A DNA stretch of 64,000 bases from assembly GCA_951217055.1 (NCBI GenBank), contig OX578276.1:149973388-150037387 (forward strand), in the 5' to 3' direction. Positions 1 through 12,795 of the stretch are shown here, piece by piece. This DNA is from Gerris lacustris (Eukaryota > Arthropoda > Insecta > Hemiptera > Gerridae). The position numbers were made by a program, and so were the translations under genes. The notes beneath the pieces were generated by a model. It saw nothing but the letters and a program-made list of their open reading frames with translations. It was not told the origin of the DNA and ran no database searches. The stretch's first letter is position 1; each line of letters opens with the position of its first letter.

Positions 1-682
1 TAAAAACGGGGTTTTTTCGATTTTAGGGGGGGAAGGAGGGGGAAAAGTGAAATTTCGGCAATTTTTCGGGTTCACAATGCGGACATTGCGCGTCGAACGG
101 CGAAAACCGCAAGTCTCTAGCTCTACCGGAAGTGGGTAAACATTTGTATACGTGAGTGAGTGAGTGAGTCAGTTACACATGGGGTTGTATAGTATATAGA
201 TAGGGAGTGGGAATCCCAAAATAGTTATTTCTTGATAAATACTCATTTTTCTCAGAAAAGAAAAAAGAATCACAAGGAAAATGAATTGTCATTTCAAAGG
301 GCATTAGTGCGGGGTTCAAATGCCTCAATCCGGAATTAAATCGGTAAGCAATTGCTCACGCCACGAGGGTTCAAAGTACAAATTTCGACGAAAAATATCA
401 AAATCGCTCGATTTAAGGCAGAACCGTTGGTCGTACGAGAAAAAGTCAAAGGATCAAAGTTGTAGATCTTTTAAAATTAGGAGTAGGTGGTGCTATTTGT
501 TTTTCGATTCGACTTACCGTTTAGCCGCAATACGCCTTCAAACCGCTTAAAAGTCAAGACAGCCGTTTTTAATTTTTTAGGGAGGGTAAAAATGAAAAAT
601 TTCAACTTTTTAAAATTTTCCTTTCAATTACCCGACAAAAGCTAGCAGATTGCCAAATTTCAAATTTCTAGCTCATTCTATC

Positions 683-1180
683 TAAAAACGGGGTTTTTTC
701 GATTTTAGGGGGGGAAGGAGGGGGAAAAGTGAAATTTCGGCAATTTTTCGGGTTCACAATGCGGACATTGCGCGTCGAACGGCGAAAACCGCAAGTCTCT
801 AGCTCTACCGGAAGTGGGTAAACATTTGTATACGTGAGTGAGTGAGTTACACATGGGGTTGTATAGTATATAGATAGACATTTCGACGAAAAGTATGAAA
901 ATGGCTCGATTTAAGGCAGAACCGTTGGTCGTACGAGAAAAAGTCAAAGGACCAAAGTTGTAGATCTTTAAAAATGAGGAACAGGTGGTGCTATTTGTTT
1001 TTCGATTCGACTTACCGTTTAGCCGCAATACGCCTTCAAACCGCTTAAAAGTCAAGACAGCCGTTTTTAATTTTTTAGGAAGGGTAAAAATGAAAAATTT
1101 CAACTATTTACAATTTTCCTTTCAATTACCCGACAAAAGCTAGCAGATTGCCAAATTTCAAATTTCTAGCTAATTCTTTC
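683..1180 (+). repeat. Representative satellite monomer B (498 bp)
   Basis: Starts like A but has seven Gs before AAGGAGGGGG, GCGGACATTG instead of GCGGGCATTG, CGGCG instead of CGGTG, and a GTGA tract two repeats shorter without GTCAG. After TATAGTATATAGATAG it goes directly to ACATTTCGACGAAAAG, skipping the A-specific segment. It has B-type middle and tail markers: GACCAAAG, TTTAAAAATGAGGA, TTTAGGAAGGG, AACTATTTAC and TAATTCTTTC. A 132-codon minus-strand frame (705-1103) exists here but is cut to 80 codons in the B units carrying a 2-bp insertion, so it is not regarded as coding. Confidence 0.95.
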
Positions 1181-1861
1181 TAAAAACGGGGTTTTTTCGA
1201 TTTTAGGGGGGAAGGAGGGGGAAAAGTGAAATTTCGGCAATTTTTCGGGTTCACAATGCGGGCATTGCGCGTCGAACGGTGAAAACCGCAAGTCTCTAGC
1301 TCTACCGGAAGTGGGTAAACATTTGTATACGTGAGTGAGTGAGTGAGTCAGTTACACATGGGGTTGTATAGTATATAGATAGGGAGTGGGAATTCCAAAA
1401 TAGTTATTTCTTGATAAATACTCATTTTTCTCAGAAAAGAAAAAAGAATCACAAGGAAAATGAATTGTCATTTCAAAGGGCATTAGTGCGGGGTTCAAAT
1501 GCCTCAATCCGGAATTAAATCGGTAAGCAATTGCTCACGCCACGAGGGTTCAAAGTACAAATTTCGACGAAAAATATCAAAATCGCTCGATTTAAGGCAG
1601 AACCGTTGGTCGTACGAGAAAAAGTCAAAGGATCAAAGTTGTAGATCTTTTAAAATTAGGATTAGGTGGTGCTATTTGTTTTTCGATTCGACTTACCGTT
1701 TAGCCGCAATACGCCTTCAAACCGCTTAAAAGTCAAGACAGCCGTTTTTAATTTTTTAGGGAGGGTAAAAATGAAAAATTTCAACTTTTTACAATTTTCC
1801 TTTCAATTACCCGACAAAAGCTAGCAGATTGCCAAATTTCAAATTTCTAGCTCATTCTATC
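1181..1861 (+). repeat. Representative satellite monomer A (681 bp)
   Basis: Left part, shared with B: a G-rich stretch with six Gs before AAGGAGGGGG, the inverted motif CAATGC-GG-GCATTG, a GTGA tract ending GTGAGTCAG, then TTGTATAGTATATAGATAG. The A-specific segment is 1383 to about 1559, from GGGAGTGGGAA to GGGTTCAAAGTAC, and B jumps straight over it. The right part is again shared: ATTTCGACGAAAA, ACTTACCGTTTAGCCGC, TTTTTTAGGGAGGG and the A-type tail CTCATTCTATC. This copy has the GGGAATTCC variant; the majority of A units have GGGAATCCC. A 76-codon frame at 1499-1729 is open in every A unit. I do not call it a gene, because near-identity between copies makes conserved openness uninformative. 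Confidence 0.95.
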
Positions 1862-2359
1862 TAAAAACGGGGTTTTTTCGATTTTAGGGGGGGAAGGAGG
1901 GGGAAAAGTGAAATTTCGGCAATTTTTCGGGTTCACAATGCGGACATTGCGCGTCGAACGGCGAAAACCGCAAGTCTCTAGCTCTACCGGAAGTGGGTAA
2001 ACATTTGTATACGTGAGTGAGTGAGTTACACATGGGGTTGTATAGTATATAGATAGACATTTCGACGAAAAGTATGAAAATGGCTCGATTTAAGGCAGAA
2101 CCGTTGGTCGTACGAGAAAAAGTCAAAGGACCAAAGTTGTAGATCTTTAAAAATGAGGAATAGGTGGTGCTATTTGTTTTTCGATTCGACTTACCGTTTA
2201 GCCGCAATACGCCTTCAAACCGCTTAAAAGTCAAGACAGCCGTTTTTAATTTTTTAGGGAGGGTAAAAATGAAAAATTTCAACTTTTTACAATTTTCCTT
2301 TCAATTACCCGACAAAAGCTAGCAGATTGCCAAATTTCAAATTTCTAGCTCATTCTATC
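1862..2359 (+). repeat. Mosaic monomer: B head and middle with A tail
   Basis: The left and middle parts carry B markers: seven Gs, GCGGACATTG, no A-specific segment, GACCAAAG and ATGAGGAATAGG. The right end carries A markers: TTTAGGGAGGG, AACTTTTTAC and CTCATTCTATC. The switch lies in the shared stretch between about 2160 and 2260. The same B-to-A mosaic is the first of the two B units in all six A-B-B blocks and the second of three in both A-B-B-B blocks. Confidence 0.85.
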
Positions 2360-2859
2360 TAAAAACGGGGTTTTTTCGATTTTAGGGGGGGAAGGAGGGG
2401 GAAAAGTGAAATTTCGGCAATTTTTCGGGTTCACAATGCGGACATTGCGCGTCGAACGGCGAAAACCGCAAGTCTCTAGCTCTACCGGAAGTGGGTAAAC
2501 ATTTGTATACGTGAGTGAGTGAGTTACACATGGGGTTGTATAGTATATAGATAGACATTTCGACGAAAAGTATGAAAATGGCTCGATTTAAGGCAGAACC
2601 GTTGGTCGTACGAGAAAAAGTCAAAGGACCAAAGTTGTAGAGATCTTTAAAAATGAGGAATAGGTGGTGCTATTTGTTTTTCGATTCGACTTACCGTTTA
2701 GCCGCAATACGCCTTCAAACCGCTTAAAAGTCAAGACAGCCGTTTTTAATTTTTTAGGAAGGGTAAAAATGAAAAATTTCAACTATTTACAATTTTCCTT
2801 TCAATTACCCGACAAAAGCTAGCAGATTGCCAAATTTCAAATTTCTAGCTAATTCTTTC
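2360..2859 (+). repeat. Monomer B variant with 2-bp GA insertion (500 bp)
   Basis: This B copy reads GTTGTAGAGATCTTT where other B copies read GTTGTAGATCTTT. By the length of the minus-strand frame, 21 of the 46 full B units share the insertion, so it marks a subfamily spread through the array. It nearly always sits directly before an A unit that carries GGGAATCCC. Confidence 0.9.
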
Positions 2860-5800
2860 TAAAAACGGGGTTTTTTCGATTTTAGGGGGGAAGGAGGGGG
2901 AAAAGTGAAATTTCGGCAATTTTTCGGGTTCACAATGCGGGCATTGCGCGTCGAACGGTGAAAACCGCAAGTCTCTAGCTCTACCGGAAGTGGGTAAACA
3001 TTTGTATACGTGAGTGAGTGAGTGAGTCAGTTACACATGGGGTTGTATAGTATATAGATAGGGAGTGGGAATCCCAAAATAGTTATTTCTTGATAAATAC
3101 TCATTTTTCTCAGAAAAGAAAAAAGAATCACAAGGAAAATGAATTGTCATTTCAAAGGGCATTAGTGCGGGGTTCAAATGCCTCAATCCGGAATTAAATC
3201 GGTAAGCAATTGCTCACGCCACGAGGGTTCAAAGTACAAATTTCGACGAAAAATATCAAAATCGCTCGATTTAAGGCAGAACCGTTGGTCGTACGAGAAA
3301 AAGTCAAAGGATCAAAGTTGTAGATCTTTTAAAATTAGGATTAGGTGGTGCTATTTGTTTTTCGATTCGACTTACCGTTTAGCCGCAATACGCCTTCAAA
3401 CCGCTTAAAAGTCAAGACAGCCGTTTTTAATTTTTTAGGGAGGGTAAAAATGAAAAATTTCAACTTTTTACAATTTTCCTTTCAATTACCCGACAAAAGC
3501 TAGCAGATTGCCAAATTTCAAATTTCTAGCTCATTCTATCTAAAAACGGGGTTTTTTCGATTTTAGGGGGGGAAGGAGGGGGAAAAGTGAAATTTCGGCA
3601 ATTTTTCGGGTTCACAATGCGGACATTGCGCGTCGAACGGCGAAAACCGCAAGTCTCTAGCTCTACCGGAAGTGGGTAAACATTTGTATACGTGAGTGAG
3701 TGAGTTACACATGGGGTTGTATAGTATATAGATAGACATTTCGACGAAAAGTATGAAAATGGCTCGATTTAAGGCAGAACCGTTGGTCGTACGAGAAAAA
3801 GTCAAAGGACCAAAGTTGTAGATCTTTAAAAATGAGGAATAGGTGGTGCTATTTGTTTTTCGATTCGACTTACCGTTTAGCCGCAATACGCCTTCAAACC
3901 GCTTAAAAGTCAAGACAGCCGTTTTTAATTTTTTAGGGAGGGTAAAAATGAAAAATTTCAACTTTTTACAATTTTCCTTTCAATTACCCGACAAAAGCTA
4001 GCAGATTGCCAAATTTCAAATTTCTAGCTCATTCTATCTAAAAACGGGGTTTTTTCGATTTTAGGGGGGGAAGGAGGGGGAAAAGTGAAATTTCGGCAAT
4101 TTTTCGGGTTCACAATGCGGACATTGCGCGTCGAACGGCGAAAACCGCAAGTCTCTAGCTCTACCGGAAGTGGGTAAACATTTGTATACGTGAGTGAGTG
4201 AGTTACACATGGGGTTGTATAGTATATAGATAGACATTTCGACGAAAAGTATGAAAATGGCTCGATTTAAGGCAGAACCGTTGGTCGTACGAGAAAAAGT
4301 CAAAGGACCAAAGTTGTAGATCTTTAAAAATGAGGAATAGGTGGTGCTATTTGTTTTTCGATTCGACTTACCGTTTAGCCGCAATACGCCTTCAAACCGC
4401 TTAAAAGTCAAGACAGCCGTTTTTAATTTTTTAGGAAGGGTAAAAATGAAAAATTTCAACTATTTACAATTTTCCTTTCAATTACCCGACAAAAGCTAGC
4501 AGATTGCCAAATTTCAAATTTCTAGCTAATTCTTTCTAAAAACGGGGTTTTTTCGATTTTAGGGGGGAAGGAGGGGGAAAAGTGAAATTTCGGCAATTTT
4601 TCGGGTTCACAATGCGGGCATTGCGCGTCGAACGGTGAAAACCGCAAGTCTCTAGCTCTACCGGAAGTGGGTAAACATTTGTATACGTGAGTGAGTGAGT
4701 GAGTCAGTTACACATGGGGTTGTATAGTATATAGATAGGGAGTGGGAATCCCAAAATAGTTATTTCTTGATAAATACTCATTTTTCTCAGAAAAGAAAAA
4801 AGAATCACAAGGAAAATGAATTGTCATTTCAAAGGGCATTAGTGCGGGGTTCAAATGCCTCAATCCGGAATTAAATCGGTAAGCAATTGCTCACGCCACG
4901 AGGGTTCAAAGTACAAATTTCGACGAAAAATATCAAAATCGCTCGATTTAAGGCAGAACCGTTGGTCGTACGAGAAAAAGTCAAAGGATCAAAGTTGTAG
5001 ATCTTTTAAAATTAGGAGTAGGTGGTGCTATTTGTTTTTCGATTCGACTTACCGTTTAGCCGCAATACGCCTTCAAACCGCTTAAAAGTCAAGACAGCCG
5101 TTTTTAATTTTTTAGGGAGGGTAAAAATGAAAAATTTCAACTTTTTAAAATTTTCCTTTCAATTACCCGACAAAAGCTAGCAGATTGCCAAATTTCAAAT
5201 TTCTAGCTCATTCTATCTAAAAACGGGGTTTTTTCGATTTTAGGGGGGGAAGGAGGGGGAAAAGTGAAATTTCGGCAATTTTTCGGGTTCACAATGCGGA
5301 CATTGCGCGTCGAACGGCGAAAACCGCAAGTCTCTAGCTCTACCGGAAGTGGGTAAACATTTGTATACGTGAGTGAGTGAGTTACACATGGGGTTGTATA
5401 GTATATAGATAGACATTTCGACGAAAAGTATGAAAATGGCTCGATTTAAGGCAGAACCGTTGGTCGTACGAGAAAAAGTCAAAGGACCAAAGTTGTAGAT
5501 CTTTAAAAATGAGGAACAGGTGGTGCTATTTGTTTTTCGATTCGACTTACCGTTTAGCCGCAATACGCCTTCAAACCGCTTAAAAGTCAAGACAGCCGTT
5601 TTTAATTTTTTAGGAAGGGTAAAAATGAAAAATTTCAACTATTTACAATTTTCCTTTCAATTACCCGACAAAAGCTAGCAGATTGCCAAATTTCAAATTT
5701 CTAGCTAATTCTTTCTAAAAACGGGGTTTTTTCGATTTTAGGGGGGAAGGAGGGGGAAAAGTGAAATTTCGGCAATTTTTCGGGTTCACAATGCGGGCAT

Positions 5801-8800
5801 TGCGCGTCGAACGGTGAAAACCGCAAGTCTCTAGCTCTACCGGAAGTGGGTAAACATTTGTATACGTGAGTGAGTGAGTGAGTCAGTTACACATGGGGTT
5901 GTATAGTATATAGATAGGGAGTGGGAATTCCAAAATAGTTATTTCTTGATAAATACTCATTTTTCTCAGAAAAGAAAAAAGAATCACAAGGAAAATGAAT
6001 TGTCATTTCAAAGGGCATTAGTGCGGGGTTCAAATGCCTCAATCCGGAATTAAATCGGTAAGCAATTGCTCACGCCACGAGGGTTCAAAGTACAAATTTC
6101 GACGAAAAATATCAAAATCGCTCGATTTAAGGCAGAACCGTTGGTCGTACGAGAAAAAGTCAAAGGATCAAAGTTGTAGATCTTTTAAAATTAGGATTAG
6201 GTGGTGCTATTTGTTTTTCGATTCGACTTACCGTTTAGCCGCAATACGCCTTCAAACCGCTTAAAAGTCAAGACAGCCGTTTTTAATTTTTTAGGGAGGG
6301 TAAAAATGAAAAATTTCAACTTTTTACAATTTTCCTTTCAATTACCCGACAAAAGCTAGCAGATTGCCAAATTTCAAATTTCTAGCTCATTCTATCTAAA
6401 AACGGGGTTTTTTCGATTTTAGGGGGGGAAGGAGGGGGAAAAGTGAAATTTCGGCAATTTTTCGGGTTCACAATGCGGACATTGCGCGTCGAACGGCGAA
6501 AACCGCAAGTCTCTAGCTCTACCGGAAGTGGGTAAACATTTGTATACGTGAGTGAGTGAGTTACACATGGGGTTGTATAGTATATAGATAGACATTTCGA
6601 CGAAAAGTATGAAAATGGCTCGATTTAAGGCAGAACCGTTGGTCGTACGAGAAAAAGTCAAAGGACCAAAGTTGTAGAGATCTTTAAAAATGAGGAATAG
6701 GTGGTGCTATTTGTTTTTCGATTCGACTTACCGTTTAGCCGCAATACGCCTTCAAACCGCTTAAAAGTCAACACAGCCGTTTTTAATTTTTTAGGAAGGG
6801 TAAAAATGAAAAATTTCAACTATTTACAATTTTCCTTTCAATTACCCGACAAAAGCTAGCAGATTGCCAAATTTCAAATTTCTAGCTAATTCTTTCTAAA
6901 AACGGGGTTTTTTCGATTTTAGGGGGGAAGGAGGGGGAAAAGTGAAATTTCGGCAATTTTTCGGGTTCACAATGCGGGCATTGCGCGTCGAACGGTGAAA
7001 ACCGCAAGTCTCTAGCTCTACCGGAAGTGGGTAAACATTTGTATACGTGAGTGAGTGAGTGAGTCAGTTACACATGGGGTTGTATAGTATATAGATAGGG
7101 AGTGGGAATCCCAAAATAGTTATTTCTTGATAAATACTCATTTTTCTCAGAAAAGAAAAAAGAATCACAAGGAAAATGAATTGTCATTTCAAAGGGCATT
7201 AGTGCGGGGTTCAAATGCCTCAATCCGGAATTAAATCGGTAAGCAATTGCTCACGCCACGAGGGTTCAAAGTACAAATTTCGACGAAAAATATCAAAATC
7301 GCTCGATTTAAGGCAGAACCGTTGGTCGTACGAGAAAAAGTCAAAGGATCAAAGTTGTAGATCTTTTAAAATTAGGATTAGGTGGTGCTATTTGTTTTTC
7401 GATTCGACTTACCGTTTAGCCGCAATACGCCTTCAAACCGCTTAAAAGTCAAGACAGCCGTTTTTAATTTTTTAGGGAGGGTAAAAATGAAAAATTTCAA
7501 CTTTTTACAATTTTCCTTTCAATTACCCGACAAAAGCTAGCAGATTGCCAAATTTCAAATTTCTAGCTCATTCTATCTAAAAACGGGGTTTTTTCGATTT
7601 TAGGGGGGGAAGGAGGGGGAAAAGTGAAATTTCGGCAATTTTTCGGGTTCACAATGCGGACATTGCGCGTCGAACGGCGAAAACCGCAAGTCTCTAGCTC
7701 TACCGGAAGTGGGTAAACATTTGTATACGTGAGTGAGTGAGTTACACATGGGGTTGTATAGTATATAGATAGACATTTCGACGAAAAGTATGAAAATGGC
7801 TCGATTTAAGGCAGAACCGTTGGTCGTACGAGAAAAAGTCAAAGGACCAAAGTTGTAGAGATCTTTAAAAATGAGGAATAGGTGGTGCTATTTGTTTTTC
7901 GATTCGACTTACCGTTTAGCCGCAATACGCCTTCAAACCGCTTAAAAGTCAACACAGCCGTTTTTAATTTTTTAGGAAGGGTAAAAATGAAAAATTTCAA
8001 CTATTTACAATTTTCCTTTCAATTACCCGACAAAAGCTAGCAGATTGCCAAATTTCAAATTTCTAGCTAATTCTTTCTAAAAACGGGGTTTTTTCGATTT
8101 TAGGGGGGAAGGAGGGGGAAAAGTGAAATTTCGGCAATTTTTCGGGTTCACAATGCGGGCATTGCGCGTCGAACGGTGAAAACCGCAAGTCTCTAGCTCT
8201 ACCGGAAGTGGGTAAACATTTGTATACGTGAGTGAGTGAGTGAGTCAGTTACACATGGGGTTGTATAGTATATAGATAGGGAGTGGGAATCCCAAAATAG
8301 TTATTTCTTGATAAATACTCATTTTTCTCAGAAAAGAAAAAAGAATCACAAGGAAAATGAATTGTCATTTCAAAGGGCATTAGTGCGGGGTTCAAATGCC
8401 TCAATCCGGAATTAAATCGGTAAGCAATTGCTCACGCCACGAGGGTTCAAAGTACAAATTTCGACGAAAAATATCAAAATCGCTCGATTTAAGGCAGAAC
8501 CGTTGGTCGTACGAGAAAAAGTCAAAGGATCAAAGTTGTAGATCTTTTAAAATTAGGATTAGGTGGTGCTATTTGTTTTTCGATTCGACTTACCGTTTAG
8601 CCGCAATACGCCTTCAAACCGCTTAAAAGTCAAGACAGCCGTTTTTAATTTTTTAGGGAGGGTAAAAATGAAAAATTTCAACTTTTTACAATTTTCCTTT
8701 CAATTACCCGACAAAAGCTAGCAGATTGCCAAATTTCAAATTTCTAGCTCATTCTATCTAAAAACGGGGTTTTTTCGATTTTAGGGGGGGAAGGAGGGGG

Positions 8801-11800
8801 AAAAGTGAAATTTCGGCAATTTTTCGGGTTCACAATGCGGACATTGCGCGTCGAACGGCGAAAACCGCAAGTCTCTAGCTCTACCGGAAGTGGGTAAACA
8901 TTTGTATACGTGAGTGAGTGAGTTACACATGGGGTTGTATAGTATATAGATAGACATTTCGACGAAAAGTATGAAAATGGCTCGATTTAAGGCAGAACCG
9001 TTGGTCGTACGAGAAAAAGTCAAAGGACCAAAGTTGTAGATCTTTAAAAATGAGGAATAGGTGGTGCTATTTGTTTTTCGATTCGACTTACCGTTTAGCC
9101 GCAATACGCCTTCAAACCGCTTAAAAGTCAAGACAGCCGTTTTTAATTTTTTAGGGAGGGTAAAAATGAAAAATTTCAACTTTTTACAATTTTCCTTTCA
9201 ATTACCCGACAAAAGCTAGCAGATTGCCAAATTTCAAATTTCTAGCTCATTCTATCTAAAAACGGGGTTTTTTCGATTTTAGGGGGGGAAGGAGGGGGAA
9301 AAGTGAAATTTCGGCAATTTTTCGGGTTCACAATGCGGACATTGCGCGTCGAACGGCGAAAACCGCAAGTCTCTAGCTCTACCGGAAGTGGGTAAACATT
9401 TGTATACGTGAGTGAGTGAGTTACACATGGGGTTGTATAGTATATAGATAGACATTTCGACGAAAAGTATGAAAATGGCTCGATTTAAGGCAGAACCGTT
9501 GGTCGTACGAGAAAAAGTCAAAGGACCAAAGTTGTAGATCTTTAAAAATGAGGAATAGGTGGTGCTATTTGTTTTTCGATTCGACTTACCGTTTAGCCGC
9601 AATACGCCTTCAAACCGCTTAAAAGTCAAGACAGCCGTTTTTAATTTTTTAGGAAGGGTAAAAATGAAAAATTTCAACTATTTACAATTTTCCTTTCAAT
9701 TACCCGACAAAAGCTAGCAGATTGCCAAATTTCAAATTTCTAGCTAATTCTTTCTAAAAACGGGGTTTTTTCGATTTTAGGGGGGAAGGAGGGGGAAAAG
9801 TGAAATTTCGGCAATTTTTCGGGTTCACAATGCGGGCATTGCGCGTCGAACGGTGAAAACCGCAAGTCTCTAGCTCTACCGGAAGTGGGTAAACATTTGT
9901 ATACGTGAGTGAGTGAGTGAGTCAGTTACACATGGGGTTGTATAGTATATAGATAGGGAGTGGGAATCCCAAAATAGTTATTTCTTGATAAATACTCATT
10001 TTTCTCAGAAAAGAAAAAAGAATCACAAGGAAAATGAATTGTCATTTCAAAGGGCATTAGTGCGGGGTTCAAATGCCTCAATCCGGAATTAAATCGGTAA
10101 GCAATTGCTCACGCCACGAGGGTTCAAAGTACAAATTTCGACGAAAAATATCAAAATCGCTCGATTTAAGGCAGAACCGTTGGTCGTACGAGAAAAAGTC
10201 AAAGGATCAAAGTTGTAGATCTTTTAAAATTAGGAGTAGGTGGTGCTATTTGTTTTTCGATTCGACTTACCGTTTAGCCGCAATACGCCTTCAAACCGCT
10301 TAAAAGTCAAGACAGCCGTTTTTAATTTTTTAGGGAGGGTAAAAATGAAAAATTTCAACTTTTTAAAATTTTCCTTTCAATTACCCGACAAAAGCTAGCA
10401 GATTGCCAAATTTCAAATTTCTAGCTCATTCTATCTAAAAACGGGGTTTTTTCGATTTTAGGGGGGGAAGGAGGGGGAAAAGTGAAATTTCGGCAATTTT
10501 TCGGGTTCACAATGCGGACATTGCGCGTCGAACGGCGAAAACCGCAAGTCTCTAGCTCTACCGGAAGTGGGTAAACATTTGTATACGTGAGTGAGTGAGT
10601 TACACATGGGGTTGTATAGTATATAGATAGACATTTCGACGAAAAGTATGAAAATGGCTCGATTTAAGGCAGAACCGTTGGTCGTACGAGAAAAAGTCAA
10701 AGGACCAAAGTTGTAGATCTTTAAAAATGAGGAACAGGTGGTGCTATTTGTTTTTCGATTCGACTTACCGTTTAGCCGCAATACGCCTTCAAACCGCTTA
10801 AAAGTCAAGACAGCCGTTTTTAATTTTTTAGGAAGGGTAAAAATGAAAAATTTCAACTATTTACAATTTTCCTTTCAATTACCCGACAAAAGCTAGCAGA
10901 TTGCCAAATTTCAAATTTCTAGCTAATTCTTTCTAAAAACGGGGTTTTTTCGATTTTAGGGGGGAAGGAGGGGGAAAAGTGAAATTTCGGCAATTTTTCG
11001 GGTTCACAATGCGGGCATTGCGCGTCGAACGGTGAAAACCGCAAGTCTCTAGCTCTACCGGAAGTGGGTAAACATTTGTATACGTGAGTGAGTGAGTGAG
11101 TCAGTTACACATGGGGTTGTATAGTATATAGATAGGGAGTGGGAATTCCAAAATAGTTATTTCTTGATAAATACTCATTTTTCTCAGAAAAGAAAAAAGA
11201 ATCACAAGGAAAATGAATTGTCATTTCAAAGGGCATTAGTGCGGGGTTCAAATGCCTCAATCCGGAATTAAATCGGTAAGCAATTGCTCACGCCACGAGG
11301 GTTCAAAGTACAAATTTCGACGAAAAATATCAAAATCGCTCGATTTAAGGCAGAACCGTTGGTCGTACGAGAAAAAGTCAAAGGATCAAAGTTGTAGATC
11401 TTTTAAAATTAGGATTAGGTGGTGCTATTTGTTTTTCGATTCGACTTACCGTTTAGCCGCAATAAGCCTTCAAACCGCTTAAAAGTCAAGACAGCCGTTT
11501 TTAATTTTTTAGGGAGGGTAAAAATGAAAAATTTCAACTTTTTACAATTTTCCTTTCAATTACCCGACAAAAGCTAGCAGATTGCCAAATTTCAAATTTC
11601 TAGCTCATTCTATCTAAAAACGGGGTTTTTTCGATTTTAGGGGGGGAAGGAGGGGGAAAAGTGAAATTTCGGCAATTTTTCGGGTTCACAATGCGGACAT
11701 TGCGCGTCGAACGGCGAAAACCGCAAGTCTCTAGCTCTACCGGAAGTGGGTAAACATTTGTATACGTGAGTGAGTGAGTTACACATGGGGTTGTATAGTA

Positions 11801-12114
11801 TATAGATAGACATTTCGACGAAAAGTATGAAAATGGCTCGATTTAAGGCAGAACCGTTGGTCGTACGAGAAAAAGTCAAAGGACCAAAGTTGTAGAGATC
11901 TTTAAAAATGAGGAATAGGTGGTGCTATTTGTTTTTCGATTCGACTTACCGTTTAGCCGCAATACGCCTTCAAACCGCTTAAAAGTCAAGACAGCCGTTT
12001 TTAATTTTTTAGGAAGGGTAAAAATGAAAAATTTCAACTATTTACAATTTTCCTTTCAATTACCCGACAAAAGCTAGCAGATTGCCAAATTTCAAATTTC
12101 TAGCTAATTCTTTC

Positions 12115-12795
12115 TAAAAACGGGGTTTTTTCGATTTTAGGGGGGAAGGAGGGGGAAAAGTGAAATTTCGGCAATTTTTCGGGTTCACAATGCGGGCATT
12201 GCGCGTCGAACGGTGAAAACCGTAAGTCTCTAGCTCTACCGGAAGTGGGTAAACATTTGTATACGTGAGTGAGTGAGTGAGTCAGTTACACATGGGGTTG
12301 TATAGTATATAGATAGGGAGTGGGAATCCCAAAATAGTTATTTCTTGATAAATACTCATTTTTCTCAGAAAAGAAAAAAGAATCACAAGGAAAATGAATT
12401 GTCATTTCAAAGGGCATTAGTGCGGGGTTCAAATGCCTCAATCCGGAATTAAATCGGTAAGCAATTGCTCACGCCACGAGGGTTCAAAGTACAAATTTCG
12501 ACGAAAAATATCAAAATCGCTCGATTTAAGGCAGAACCGTTGGTCGTACGAGAAAAAGTCAAAGGACCAAAGTTGTAGATCTTTAAAAATGAGGAACAGG
12601 TGGTGCTATTTGTTTTTCGATTCGACTTACCGTTTAGCCGCAATACGCCTTCAAACCGCTTAAAAGTCAAGACAGCCGTTTTTAATTTTTTAGGAAGGGT
12701 AAAAATGAAAAATTTCAACTATTTACAATTTTCCTTTCAATTACCCGACAAAAGCTAGCAGATTGCCAAATTTCAAATTTCTAGCTAATTCTTTC
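12115..12795 (+). repeat. Mosaic monomer A/B at an A-A junction (1)
   Basis: The head and A-specific segment are A type. The middle and tail are B type: GACCAAAG, ATGAGGAACAGG, TTTAGGAAGGG, AACTATTTAC and TAATTCTTTC. It is followed directly by another A unit at 12796 with no B between. This is the structure expected when an A pairs with the neighbouring B and recombines in the shared right half, deleting one B length. Confidence 0.88.

Noticed and set aside
1640..1665. TTAGGATTAGG resembling the insect telomere repeat TTAGG
   Set aside because: Only two imperfect units per A monomer, separated by an extra base, inside a longer unrelated unit; no telomeric run occurs anywhere.
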